The notes under the pieces are model-generated. The model had not been told where the DNA came from. It saw nothing but the letters and a program-made list of their open reading frames with translations, and ran no database searches. DNA of 64,000 nt from Bacteroidetes bacterium UBA6161 (lineage in GTDB: Bacteria > Bacteroidota > Bacteroidia > NS11-12g > UBA955). The stretch lies in NCBI GenBank assembly GCA_002422315.1, contig DIUJ01000050.1:18473-82472 (forward strand), written 5' to 3'. Made by a program: the position numbers and the translations under genes. This document shows, in pieces, positions 55,071 through 63,998 of this stretch; position 1 is the stretch's first letter; each line of letters opens with the position of its first letter.

Positions 55071-56156
55071 TTATTTTTTAGATTGCGAAGCACTTTTATT
55101 GGACACTGCAGCTGCTTTCCCTGCATTTTTTGGAGTACTAGCAGGCTTAGGAACACTTAATCCGGTTTTTATAACCCAAAATCCTTTATCAGAATCCTTA
55201 CTATGACCTGCAATAGCTACCTTAGTCAAATCAGGATAAAAATCTACATTTCTAACATTTATACCCACATTTACGTGGTGGCTTAATAAACTTTTACTTT
55301 TGTAATCCCATATACAAACAGAACCATCGTTAGAACCACTCACAAAATAATTGCCTCTCAGTGAAAACTTTACACTCGTTACCTTCCAAGAATGGGCCAT
55401 AAAATTATGCAACTCCTTTCCGGTTAAAGCATCCCAAAGCTTTATACTTTTATCATCGGCTCCTGTAAGTATAAACTTACCGTCCATAGAAATATCAATG
55501 GAATTTACAGTCCCTACATGCCCTTCGAGAGTTCTTTGTACTTTACCCGCTAGGTCTAAAACCAAAATTTTCCCATTGTTTGTTCCTACATAAAAATTAC
55601 GTCTATTGGGAGTTATAGCAATGCTCGTTGGAGTTTCTGTAAGGTCGTATATTTTATTTTTTTTCAGATTCTCCAAATCAAAAAATCTTAATTTCTTGTC
55701 GTCTGCCACACTGAATACAAACCTTGGAACTATGTCTATTCCACTACAATTTATAGGTAAAGTATTTCCTGGTAGGCTATATTTTAAAAAATTTGAATCT
55801 ACGTGCCAAATATTCAACTTAAAATCATCCCCACTACTCATCAAAAGAGAGCCATCTTTGTTAAATTTTAAATTTGTAATGGCAGCCTGATGTCCTTTAA
55901 ACTCTAAAATAGGGCTTAAGTTATCAGAAGTATCTACTTCAAATACTCTAATTATATTGTCTCTCCCTGCGCTAGCTAAATATTTGCCATTAGAAGAAAT
56001 GGCTATTGCTTCCGTATTTGCAGAGTGAAACCCATAAAAAAGGATGGAATCTGAGTTGCTTTCTTCTGTTTCAGAAGATGAAGGAGCTTGAGCAAAAGTA
56101 TTATAGCTAGTACTTAATATACATGCCAACAAAGAGTTAAATAGCAAGTTTTTCAT
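55071..56156 (-). CDS. Exported WD40 repeat protein
   Basis: A 361-residue beta-propeller with about seven WD40 repeats (GKYLASAGRDNIIRVFEVD, GSLLMSSGDDFKLNIWHVD, GKFILTGADDKSIKLWDAL, GNYFVSGSNDGSVCIWDYK) and a signal peptide (LLFNSLLACILSTSYNTFA then QAPSSS). The mature N-terminus is Ser-rich and the C-terminus is an Ala/Lys/Ser-rich tail. It probably scaffolds protein-protein contacts in the periplasm or envelope. It begins 14 bp before the RidA gene's start region. Confidence 0.8.
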   Translation of the reverse strand: MKNLLFNSLLACILSTSYNTFAQAPSSSETEESNSDSILFYGFHSANTEAIAISSNGKYLASAGRDNIIRVFEVDTSDNLSPILEFKGHQAAITNLKFNKDGSLLMSSGDDFKLNIWHVDSNFLKYSLPGNTLPINCSGIDIVPRFVFSVADDKKLRFFDLENLKKNKIYDLTETPTSIAITPNRRNFYVGTNNGKILVLDLAGKVQRTLEGHVGTVNSIDISMDGKFILTGADDKSIKLWDALTGKELHNFMAHSWKVTSVKFSLRGNYFVSGSNDGSVCIWDYKSKSLLSHHVNVGINVRNVDFYPDLTKVAIAGHSKDSDKGFWVIKTGLSVPKPASTPKNAGKAAAVSNKSASQSKK

Positions 56157-56305
56157 GTTTACAATTTTACATAAAAAAAGTCAGATATGTAGCTATATGG
56201 ATAAATCACTTTGTTTATCAGATAGATAATATTAGGGCGGCATGTTTTATTGTATTCATATTCCAACTATACTTGCGGCTTTAAAAGAATAAAATCAAAT
56301 AAACC

Positions 56306-56998
56306 ATGGTAGATGCATTAATTCCCCTTCTTTCCCTCATTGTTCTCGAAGTAATTTTGGGGATAGACAATATAATTTTCATTTCCATTTTGGCAGATAG
56401 ATTGCCAGAGGAACAAAAAAACAAATTAAGATACTGGGGAATAGGATTGGCAATGGTTATGAGGCTTTTGCTTCTTGCCCTTGTCTCTTGGATTATGAAG
56501 TTAGACACTACGCTTTTTAATTTATTCGAAATAGATTTTTCTGGAAAAAGTCTGATCCTTTTAGCGGGGGGACTATTTCTAATTTACAAAAGCACTAAAG
56601 AAATTTACCATAAAACCGAACTAGATGCAGGAAATGAACCCAAAGAAGTTAAAAATGGAGGCTTTGGTAAGTTGTTGTTAGAAGTAATTATTTTAGATTT
56701 AGTTTTTTCTATAGATTCTATTATCACTGCGGTGGGTATGGTAGAAGAGCTTTGGGTAATGTATGCTTCGGTAGTAATTACTGTTGTGATTATGCTTTTT
56801 GCTGCCAAGCCTATTGGAGATTTTATTAAAAAACACCCTTCTTTTAAAATCTTGGCACTTAGCTTCTTAATTATGATCGGGGTCTCTCTGCTTGCAGAAG
56901 GTCTTCATTTTGAAATACCAAAAGGTTATATTTATTTCTCTATGGCATTTGCTTTCTTGGTAGATGTACTTCAATTAAAAGCAAGTAAAAAGTCTTGA
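56306..56998 (+). CDS. TerC family integral membrane protein
   Basis: A 230-residue inner-membrane protein with about seven helices and the two family motifs: IVLEVILGIDNIIFISIL (acidic residues in the helix) and ILDLVFSIDSIITAVGM. TerC proteins, first known for tellurite resistance, transport or protect against Mn2+ and Ca2+ in several bacteria, so a metal-ion role is a reasonable inference. It stands between divergent WD40 and TetR genes. Confidence 0.9.
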   Translation: MVDALIPLLSLIVLEVILGIDNIIFISILADRLPEEQKNKLRYWGIGLAMVMRLLLLALVSWIMKLDTTLFNLFEIDFSGKSLILLAGGLFLIYKSTKEIYHKTELDAGNEPKEVKNGGFGKLLLEVIILDLVFSIDSIITAVGMVEELWVMYASVVITVVIMLFAAKPIGDFIKKHPSFKILALSFLIMIGVSLLAEGLHFEIPKGYIYFSMAFAFLVDVLQLKASKKS

Positions 56999-57193
56999 TT
57001 AAGCAGCGAATTAGGCAAAGAACCGAAGCATAAACCATACTGATTTTAACAAATATTCTAATGCAGTGAAGTATTTACTCCCTCTTATTTAGTTATTATT
57101 AATAATTGGGGGGCTTAAAATGTATTTTATATGCTAGTAAATAAAATTCATCGAAAATTAAAATACAGCTAGTTCTAATAATAGTAGTACTAT

Positions 57194-57201
57194 TATCTTT
57201 G
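57194..57201 (+). promoter_or_regulatory. -7 promoter element of the tetR-exporter operon
   Basis: TATCTTTG (TAnnTTTG), 23 nt before the ATG at 57225, giving a short leader. The adjacent ATAGTAGTACTATTAT (57181-57196) is a near-palindrome that could be the operator of the TetR protein. Confidence 0.6.
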
Positions 57202-57224
57202 CCAAGCAACAATCAGAAAAAACT

Positions 57225-57908
57225 ATGCATACACTATTTTCTAAAATAAAGATTGAAATCCCAGAACATATCTACCTAAAAAATCCCGAGACAAGCGAAC
57301 TCGGTAAAAAAATAGTACAAGGAGGATTAGATGTAATATACGAACTTGGATTTGACCAATTCAATTTTAGAAAATTAGCTTTAAAAATAAACACTACAGA
57401 GGCTTCAATATACCGTTATTTCGAGAACAAACACAAACTACTGCTGTATCTAACCTCGTGGTACTGGAGATGGCTAGACTATAAGATAGCTCTTTACACA
57501 GTAAATATAGAAGACCCTCATCTGAAATTAGAAAAAGCCATTCTAGCCATTACGGAAAAAGAAATGTTGATTCCCGGGGAGAATGAGGAACTAGACAAGT
57601 CCAAATTATACAACGTGATTATTTCAGAAGCTTCTAAGGCATACCAAACCAAGGATGTAGATGAAATAAATAAAGTTGGGTCTTTTTCTGGGTACAAACA
57701 ATTGGTAAGTCAAATAGCAAAACTAATACACGAAATAAACCCGGAATTTAAATACAGTAGGATGCTTATTTCCACAATTATTGAAGGGGTGAACAACCAA
57801 AGATTTTTTGAATTACATTTACCAAGACTTACAGATACATATTCTGACGAAGACACAGTGAGTAAATTTTATATAGAACTAGTAACCAATACCATTAAGA
57901 AATCTTAA
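57225..57908 (+). CDS. TetR/AcrR family transcriptional regulator
   Basis: A 227-residue protein with an N-terminal TetR HTH: GLDVIYELGFDQFNFRKLALKINTTEASIYRYFENKHKLLLYLTS. The rest is an all-helical ligand-binding domain. It is the first gene of a four-gene unit with the ABC exporter (5 bp gap), so it probably senses the exported compound and represses the operon. The palindrome at 57181-57196 just before the -7 box is the most likely operator. Confidence 0.9.
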   Translation: MHTLFSKIKIEIPEHIYLKNPETSELGKKIVQGGLDVIYELGFDQFNFRKLALKINTTEASIYRYFENKHKLLLYLTSWYWRWLDYKIALYTVNIEDPHLKLEKAILAITEKEMLIPGENEELDKSKLYNVIISEASKAYQTKDVDEINKVGSFSGYKQLVSQIAKLIHEINPEFKYSRMLISTIIEGVNNQRFFELHLPRLTDTYSDEDTVSKFYIELVTNTIKKS

Positions 57909-57913
57909 TACAC

Positions 57914-59605
57914 ATGGAAAGTCAAGTACTTCGCCCTATTCAAAGACTTTGGAGACTGCTAAAACCAGACAAAAAGGAAATTACCAACGTTTACGTATAT
58001 TCAGCATTTAATGGATTAGTAAACCTCTCCCTCCCTTTGGGAATACAAGCGATTATAAATTTAATTCAAGGAGGGCAAATAAGTACCTCTTGGATTGTAT
58101 TGGTTGTACTAGTTGTACTGGGTGTTGCACTTGAGGGTGTAATGCGTATAATGCAATTAAGAATTACGGAGAATCTACAGCAAAAAATATTTGCTCGAGG
58201 AGCATTTGAATTTGCATACAGAATACCTAAAATTAAGTTAGAAGCCTTATACAACCAGTATGCACCTGAATTAATGAACCGATTTTTTGATATCTTTTCG
58301 GTTCAAAAAGGTTTGTCCAAACTATTGATAGACTTTTCTTCTGCATCTCTTCAGGTTATATTTGGCTTAATCTTATTGTCTCTTTATCATCCTTTATTTA
58401 TTCTATTCAGTATTATCCTTATTATTTTGCTGTATTTGATTTTTGTGCTTACAGCAAAAAAAGGATTGGAGACTAGTTTAGAAGAATCTAAATACAAATA
58501 CCAATTGGCGCATTGGCTAGAAGAAATAGCACGCTCTGTAATTTCATTTAAATTATCTGGAGAGACTGATTTGCCAAGTAAAAAAGCGGATATTCATGTA
58601 ATGAAATACCTAAAAGCCAGAGACAAACACTTTAATATTTTGGTTATACAGTACTCCCTAATGGTGGTTTTCAAGGTATTGGTTGCCGCAGGGTTATTGA
58701 TACTTGGAGGTATTTTAGTAATGCAGCAAGTAATCAATATTGGGCAATTTGTTGCTGCCGAAATAATTATATTACTTGTTATAACCTCCGTAGAAAAGTT
58801 GGTAATGAGTTTAGAGAATATTTACGATGTAATTACCGCCATAGAAAAACTAGGACAGGTTATGGATATTGAATTGGACAAAGAAGAAGGAATAAAAATA
58901 AACGAAGAGAACCTAAGCAAAGGCTTAAAAGTTGACCTTAAAAACATTCACTTTAGCTATCCTCCTCATATAAAACAAACCTTAAGCAATATTCATTTAC
59001 AGGTAGAAGCATGCTCCAGTGTACTTATATTAGGGCCTAATGGAAGTGGGAAAACCACACTTATGCACCTTATTGCAGGCTTGTACGACAGTCAGGAAGG
59101 CATAGTTTCCTACAACGACCTCCCCAAAGGCAACATCAATATTACCTCTCTTCGCTCTGTTATAGGCGATTGTATGACAAGAGGAGAACTATTTGAAGGA
59201 AGTATATTGGAAAATATAACAATGGGCCGAAAAGAGGCTACCTTTGAGAATGCCAAATGGGCAGTTGAAAACCTTGGACTAAAAGACTTTATAAAAACCC
59301 AATCCAAAGGCTACGACACAATAGTAGACCCACAAGGCAAGCGATTCCCTCTAAGCATAGTTGAAAAAATATTATTGGCCAGAAGTATTGCAGATAAACC
59401 CAAATTATTACTTTTAGAAGATGCTTTTGAGCATATAGATGGAATAGACAAGAACAATATAATTGATTTCTTAATAGACAAGAAAAATCCTTGGACAATA
59501 ATTGCTATCTCAAACGACCCATACCTAGCTACAAAGGTGGATAAGATAATAAGAATGGACAGAGGCAAAATAATAGAAGAAATTATAGTTAATCCCACTA
59601 AATAG
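57914..59605 (+). CDS. ABC exporter (type I secretion) with degenerate nucleotide-binding domain
   Basis: A 563-residue fused half-transporter: membrane domain of about residues 20-310 (helices near 35-50, 60-78, 145-185, 245-270, 280-300) and an NBD from about 337. It lacks the N-terminal C39 peptidase. Walker A is intact (GPNGSGKTT, 374-382). The rest is altered: the Q-loop glutamine is missing (VIGDCMTRGELFEG), the signature LSGGQ is LSIVE (480-484), Walker B ends LLLLED (Glu502-Asp503) instead of DE, and the switch histidine is Asn534 in AISNDP. It can bind ATP but may hydrolyse it poorly. With the adjacent HlyD and TolC proteins it forms a tripartite exporter. Confidence 0.88.
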   Translation: MESQVLRPIQRLWRLLKPDKKEITNVYVYSAFNGLVNLSLPLGIQAIINLIQGGQISTSWIVLVVLVVLGVALEGVMRIMQLRITENLQQKIFARGAFEFAYRIPKIKLEALYNQYAPELMNRFFDIFSVQKGLSKLLIDFSSASLQVIFGLILLSLYHPLFILFSIILIILLYLIFVLTAKKGLETSLEESKYKYQLAHWLEEIARSVISFKLSGETDLPSKKADIHVMKYLKARDKHFNILVIQYSLMVVFKVLVAAGLLILGGILVMQQVINIGQFVAAEIIILLVITSVEKLVMSLENIYDVITAIEKLGQVMDIELDKEEGIKINEENLSKGLKVDLKNIHFSYPPHIKQTLSNIHLQVEACSSVLILGPNGSGKTTLMHLIAGLYDSQEGIVSYNDLPKGNINITSLRSVIGDCMTRGELFEGSILENITMGRKEATFENAKWAVENLGLKDFIKTQSKGYDTIVDPQGKRFPLSIVEKILLARSIADKPKLLLLEDAFEHIDGIDKNNIIDFLIDKKNPWTIIAISNDPYLATKVDKIIRMDRGKIIEEIIVNPTK

Positions 59606-59616
59606 AGAATATTTTT

Positions 59617-60984
59617 ATGCTAAACATTAGTAACAACGAAATAAAAACAAGTAAATCTTATTGGGAATTAGAATCTGTAATAAGGGTTGAAGGGAGAAAA
59701 TCTGGGAAAGTTTTCATTAAAATAATGGGCTACTCTTTTCTCTTTTTTTCAATCATTTTATTTATACCATGGACCCAAAATGTTAGAACCGATGGCTCTG
59801 TAACCGCATTAAAACCAGAACAAAGACCCCAAAGCATACAATCTGTAATAGATGGTAGAATTGAAAAATGGTATGTACAAGAAGGGGATCTTGTGAAGAA
59901 AGGAGATACAATACTTTTTATTTCGGAAACCAAAGACGAATACTTTGACCCAAAGCTTTTGGATAGAACTCAGGAACAGCTTAATGCAAAATCAAAATCT
60001 GTAGTTTCCTACATGGAAAAAGTAAAAGCCCTAGACAACCAAATAGAAGCCCTTATTCAAACTGGTAGGCTAAAACTAGAACAAGCCAGAAATAAACTAT
60101 TGCAATCGAGATTAAAAGTACAGTCAGACAGTATGGATTACAAGGCTAGCATAGTAAACCTAGACATTGCCCTTAAACAATTAGAACGAACCGAAAAACT
60201 TTACGAACAAGGTCTTAAGTCTTTAACCGAATTAGAATCCAGAAAACTACAAGTACAAAAAACTACAGCAGATAAAATTTCGGCTGAAAACAAGCTACTT
60301 TCTTCTAGAAATGAAGTAATTAATGCTGAAGTGGAAATTAATTCCATAAATGCTCAATTCAGCAATTCAGTTGCTAAAGCCGAATCAGAAAAATATACTG
60401 CCCTTTCGGACATGTATGATACGGAAGCAACCGTTACCAAACTCCAAAATCAATATGCGAACTACAGTATAAGAACAGGAATGTATTTTATAACTAGCCC
60501 CATAGACGGATTTATAACCAAAGCAATACAGGCTGGAATAGGAGAAAATGTAAAACAAGGACAAGAAATTGTAAGTTTAATGCCTCAAAAATACGACCTT
60601 GCAGTAGAAATGTTTGTTAGACCAATTGACTTGCCACTACTTGAAAAAGGACAACCGGTTAGAATTCAATTTGATGGATGGCCTGCAATCATTTTCTCTG
60701 GATGGCCAAATACCAGCTATGGAACGTATGGCGGAAAAGTATATGTAATAGATAATTTTATTAGCCCAAATGGATATTATAGAGTACTGGTAGTGCCTGA
60801 CCCCAAAGACCATGAGTGGCCTATAGCACTTAGGGTTGGCTCTGGTACAAACAACATGCTTTTGCTAAAGGATGTCCCTATTTGGTACGAACTTTGGCGT
60901 ATATTCAATGGATTCCCTCCTGATTATTACAAGTCCTACACTAAAAATCAGCAAAAACCCAATGAAAATGAGAAAGGCAAATAG
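59617..60984 (+). CDS. HlyD-type membrane fusion protein
   Basis: A 455-residue adaptor of the tripartite exporter. One N-terminal TM helix (IMGYSFLFFSIILFIPW, about 36-53), a lipoyl-like half domain QSVIDGRIEKWYVQEGDLVKKGDTILFISE, a long coiled-coil (about 115-260, KSKSVVSYMEKVKALDNQIEALI and onwards), the second lipoyl half IRTGMYFITSPIDGFITKAIQAGIGENVKQGQEI and a beta-barrel domain with MFVRPIDLPLLEKGQPVRIQFDGWP. It links the ABC subunit with the TolC channel. The following TolC gene starts 23 bp before this stop codon. Confidence 0.92.
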   Translation: MLNISNNEIKTSKSYWELESVIRVEGRKSGKVFIKIMGYSFLFFSIILFIPWTQNVRTDGSVTALKPEQRPQSIQSVIDGRIEKWYVQEGDLVKKGDTILFISETKDEYFDPKLLDRTQEQLNAKSKSVVSYMEKVKALDNQIEALIQTGRLKLEQARNKLLQSRLKVQSDSMDYKASIVNLDIALKQLERTEKLYEQGLKSLTELESRKLQVQKTTADKISAENKLLSSRNEVINAEVEINSINAQFSNSVAKAESEKYTALSDMYDTEATVTKLQNQYANYSIRTGMYFITSPIDGFITKAIQAGIGENVKQGQEIVSLMPQKYDLAVEMFVRPIDLPLLEKGQPVRIQFDGWPAIIFSGWPNTSYGTYGGKVYVIDNFISPNGYYRVLVVPDPKDHEWPIALRVGSGTNNMLLLKDVPIWYELWRIFNGFPPDYYKSYTKNQQKPNENEKGK

Positions 60985-62410
60985 TTCCGTTTTCTTATTC
61001 CTTACTTTTTTAATACTGGGTATATTTAAAGGTAATTGCGTTTCTGCAAAAACATTGGATAGTAGCGGGACCGTTCTAGATTTTAAAAATTTCATAAGCA
61101 TTGTAAAAGAACACCACCCTATCAATACCAAATCAGATTTGGAAGTAAAAATAGGGGAAGCTTATGTTACAAAAGCCAGGGGAAATTTCGACCCTAAACT
61201 ATACTATGATTTTCAAAATAAAGATTTTAACCAAGACAGATATTACGCCATTACCCAAAGCGGTATAAAAATCCCTACCAGACTAGGCTTAGAATTACAG
61301 GCTGGATTAGACAATGCCAATGGGAAATACTTAAATCCGCAATATGAACTACCCTCTGGAGGACTTGCCTACGCTGGTGTTTCTCTCCCTATAGGACAAG
61401 GTTTATTTATCGACAAAAGAAGGGCTGAACTTCAAAAAGCCAAACTTTATAGAGAATACAATAAAGCAGAAAGAGACCTTATGTTAAATGAACTACTCTA
61501 CGAAGCAGGGTCTGTATACTGGGAGTGGTTCACCGATTTTCATATCCTAAAAACTTACCAAGAAGCCCTTAGCCTTGCAGAACAAAGACTCGAGGCCATT
61601 AAAAAAAGCGCTGTTTTAGGCGATATAGCAAGCATAGATACCACAGAGGTTTCCCTTCAAGTTTCCAATATCAAAAACCTTTTTGTAGAGGCAAATTTAG
61701 ATTTTAACAATTCTACTGCTCTACTAGAAACCTATCTATGGGCAGATGGCTACATCCCCTTAAATCTTGACTCTAATACCATACCCAAACCAATAGAACT
61801 AGTTACCAATAATTTTTTGCAAGAATATCTGCTACAGCAAAAAGACTCTTTTATTCTTTTACACCCCAAATTGTTTCAGATGCGAAATAAAATAAGCCAA
61901 TTGGAAGTAGAAAGAAAATACCGAGCAGACCTTTTAAAACCTAGGATAGATTTAAAATACAACGCGCTACAAGAAGCTACGGGCAATATGCAATTTCAGC
62001 CCGACCTTAGAAACAACTATAACTTTGGATTACAATTTGCAATGCCAATTTTCTTGAGAAAAGAAAGGGGCGATTTAAGGATTACAAAATACGAAATTCA
62101 ACAAAATTCTTTGGACAGCCATTTGGTTAAAGCAAGCTTAAATTACTTTGCTATCAAGAATCTAAACGAATGGCAAACCTTTTCTGATCAAGTAACAATT
62201 AATTCAAAAATCAACCAAGATTTATATTTGTTACTAGAAGGGGAAAACATAAGGTGGAACAATGGAGAAAGTTCCATATTTATGGTAAACCTGCGGGAAA
62301 CCAACTATATTCGTTCTCAAGTAAAACTAATTGAAATATTGGCAAAAAACCAAAAAGCGGAAATAACAAGCAAATACGCTTTAGGGATTTTGCATAACAA
62401 TACTTTTTAA
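60962..62410 (+). CDS. TolC family outer-membrane efflux protein
   Basis: A 482-residue outer-membrane channel with a signal peptide (MKMRKANSSVFLFLTFLILGI, cut near VSA-KTL), and OEP-type helices in two halves: FKNFISIVKEHHPINTKSDLEVKIGEAYVTKARG, ELQKAKLYREYNKAERDL, the central strand region and a second helical set TKYEIQQNSLDSHLVKASLNYFAIKN. The start is taken as the ATG at 60962 (or 60968); the longer frame runs inside the HlyD gene. It is the last gene of the operon, with a hairpin after it. Confidence 0.9.
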   Translation: MKMRKANSSVFLFLTFLILGIFKGNCVSAKTLDSSGTVLDFKNFISIVKEHHPINTKSDLEVKIGEAYVTKARGNFDPKLYYDFQNKDFNQDRYYAITQSGIKIPTRLGLELQAGLDNANGKYLNPQYELPSGGLAYAGVSLPIGQGLFIDKRRAELQKAKLYREYNKAERDLMLNELLYEAGSVYWEWFTDFHILKTYQEALSLAEQRLEAIKKSAVLGDIASIDTTEVSLQVSNIKNLFVEANLDFNNSTALLETYLWADGYIPLNLDSNTIPKPIELVTNNFLQEYLLQQKDSFILLHPKLFQMRNKISQLEVERKYRADLLKPRIDLKYNALQEATGNMQFQPDLRNNYNFGLQFAMPIFLRKERGDLRITKYEIQQNSLDSHLVKASLNYFAIKNLNEWQTFSDQVTINSKINQDLYLLLEGENIRWNNGESSIFMVNLRETNYIRSQVKLIEILAKNQKAEITSKYALGILHNNTF

Positions 62411-62452
62411 GCCAAAATACACTTATGCTTAATTTCAATTAAGCTTTTTGGC
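62411..62452. terminator. Convergent terminator hairpin after tolC and mce
   Basis: GCCAAAA (62411-62417) pairs with TTTTTGGC (62446-62452), enclosing a second stem GCTTAAT / ATTAAGC (62427-62433 / 62438-62444) followed by five T. The stem includes the mce stop codon (62439-62441), so it can serve both strands. Confidence 0.6.
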
Positions 62453-62840
62453 AAAGTTCTATAAGGTTTCCTAAGGTAGATTTCGGGTGCATAAAAGCTA
62501 TTTTCATGCCATCTGCACCGGGAACAGGAGCTTGGTTTAGCAATTCAAAACCTTCACTTGCCAAGCGTGCTATTTCTTTTTCTATATCTTCTACCAAAAA
62601 AGCATAGTGGTGTATGCCCTCCCCTTTTTTCTCTATAAACTTAGCAATAGGGCTATCGGGCCTAGTAGCACCCAAAAGTTCAATTTTATTTGGACCAGTC
62701 TCAAAAAAAGCGGTCTCTACCCCTTGGGTTTCCACTACCTCTCTTTTGTAGCATGGGGTTTGCAAAAGCTTTTCATACAGCAATATTGCACTATCTAAAT
62801 CCTTAACGGCTATACCTATATGTTCTATTTTCAACATCAT
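62439..62840 (-). CDS. mce: Methylmalonyl-CoA epimerase
   Basis: A 133-residue vicinal-oxygen-chelate (glyoxalase-fold) enzyme that interconverts the 2R and 2S forms of methylmalonyl-CoA in propionate metabolism. Family signatures: MLKIEHIGIAVKDLDSAILLYEKLL, GPNKIELLGATRPDSPIAKFIEKKGEGIHHYAFLVEDI (metal ligand His and the ELL), and HPKSTLGNLIELCQK at the end. The -7 box at 62849 is 8 nt before the ATG. Confidence 0.93.
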   Translation of the reverse strand: MMLKIEHIGIAVKDLDSAILLYEKLLQTPCYKREVVETQGVETAFFETGPNKIELLGATRPDSPIAKFIEKKGEGIHHYAFLVEDIEKEIARLASEGFELLNQAPVPGADGMKIAFMHPKSTLGNLIELCQKA

Positions 62841-62848
62841 ATCGGCTG

Positions 62849-62856
62849 CAAATATA
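62849..62856 (-). promoter_or_regulatory. -7 promoter element of mce
   Basis: Minus-strand TATATTTG (TAnnTTTG), 8 nt before the ATG at 62840; a leaderless or nearly leaderless mRNA. Confidence 0.6.
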
Positions 62857-62931
62857 TTCTAAATTATAGCTTCTAGCTAGCTTTCTACTATTACCCAATC
62901 ATACCAAATTCAATTTTATATTTCCACATTG

Positions 62932-62982
62932 CGGCCTTGTTGGTTCTTTTTCATGTCCATACGGGGTTATCACCAATAAGAG
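62932..62982. repeat. REP-like hairpin, copy 1
   Basis: A ~50 nt element from GCGGCCTTGTTGGT to ATCACCAATAAGAG. Its ends pair (CTTGTTGGT / ACCAATAAG) and it aligns with 63740-63790 in the same orientation. The two copies bracket the orphan gene at 63051. Confidence 0.7.
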
Positions 62983-63029
62983 TGCAAAAATTAAGTACAT
63001 TTTAATTTTATTTAAAAAAAAGAACCTCA

Positions 63030-63037
63030 TATATTTG
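63030..63037 (+). promoter_or_regulatory. -7 promoter element of the 63051 gene
   Basis: TATATTTG (TAnnTTTG), 13 nt before the ATG at 63051. Confidence 0.6.
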
Positions 63038-63050
63038 TAAAAAAAAAGCA

Positions 63051-63707
63051 ATGTTTTTTAGCAACCCTAATAAAAGATTCATTAATCATATCAAAAAAAG
63101 CACTAAACAAGTATTTAAAGAGACAGGCGAGAATAGTATACCATTCTGTGTTTTATTATTTATTTATTGGTCAACTCATTATGCAAAGAAACATAAACAA
63201 ATTGCATCGTTTGTTGAAGTTTATTCATATTTTATTTCTCAAGGTTATCTATCTGTACTTGAATATTTCATGTCAGAAATATTAAACAAAGATGGTTTGT
63301 CGTTTACAGAGCAAGTTTTACTTGAAAAGAAACCGAATAATGATGTTAAGATAAAACCAAAAGAATTTGTTGTATTTTTTTTCTGTCAATTAGGCGCTAC
63401 AAGTTTTGAGTCATATTCCGATTTGAAAAATACTGAAGATGCCATCAATGAGAGGTTTAATTTTTATACTTCTACTGAAACGCCCGATCAACTTAAAACT
63501 GATACATTCATATTTAATCTTGAAAACTCTAAAAACAATATACAAATCCAGAAGTTTGAAACAGATCTTTTCAAAATCGCAAGCATAGGTTTAACAGGAA
63601 GCATTGATGGTAAATTGAAAATAAATGCATTTAAAGAAGTTATTGATCTTATTAAAAAGAAAATGATTATTGCTTTTTCTGAATATTATTATAATAAGGA
63701 AAATTAG
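63051..63707 (+). CDS. Hypothetical protein between two REP-like hairpins
   Basis: A 218-residue soluble protein of unrecognised family. No signal peptide. The first 100 residues are helical and aromatic-rich (SIPFCVLLFIYWSTHYAKKHKQIASFVEVYSYFISQGYLSVLEYFMSEI), the rest has alternating charged segments and a helical end. It is AT-richer than most neighbours, stands alone on the plus strand, and is flanked at 62932 and 63740 by the same ~50 nt hairpin; the REP-associated-transposase remnant lies further on. Its function is unknown. Confidence 0.6.
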   Translation: MFFSNPNKRFINHIKKSTKQVFKETGENSIPFCVLLFIYWSTHYAKKHKQIASFVEVYSYFISQGYLSVLEYFMSEILNKDGLSFTEQVLLEKKPNNDVKIKPKEFVVFFFCQLGATSFESYSDLKNTEDAINERFNFYTSTETPDQLKTDTFIFNLENSKNNIQIQKFETDLFKIASIGLTGSIDGKLKINAFKEVIDLIKKKMIIAFSEYYYNKEN

Positions 63708-63739
63708 AGAAATGTTATAAAAGTTTAAATTTATTTTCT

Positions 63740-63790
63740 CCGCCCTTATTGGTGCTTTGTCCCTCCAAACGGGTTTATCACCAACAAGGA
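63740..63790. repeat. REP-like hairpin, copy 2
   Basis: From CCGCCCTTATTGGT to ATCACCAACAAGG, paired ends CCTTATTGGTG / CACCAACAAGG. Homologous to 62932-62982. Confidence 0.7.
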
Positions 63791-63830
63791 TTTAGTTAGT
63801 CAAACCCTCACATTTCATCATAATAATGAG

Positions 63831-63998
63831 TTAAAAAGACCAGCTCTTTTTATTCTCTAAATGAAAAGAAGCACTTGAATATCTATAATTCTCAGGAGAA
63901 TCAATAAGATTCCATTTTTCTTGAATTAGTGCTTTAGGTGATAACACCATAACTGTTCGGAAGAATTGCAAAATACTGAATATTAAAACCATGTAATT
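63831..63998 (-). pseudogene. REP-associated tyrosine transposase remnant (Y1_Tnp), cut by the window edge
   Basis: The minus-strand frame reads from the window edge to the stop at 63831 and contains QEKWNLIDSPENYRYSSASF, which matches the conserved C-terminal part (KW..I..SPE.Y.YSSA) of IS200-like/RAYT transposases in Bacteroidota. The residues before it (VMVLSPKALI) do not fit the usual HYNPV segment, and there is a GTTATCACC sequence like the REP hairpins just there, so the gene seems broken. The catalytic tyrosine and HUH region, if any, lie beyond the window. Confidence 0.5.
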
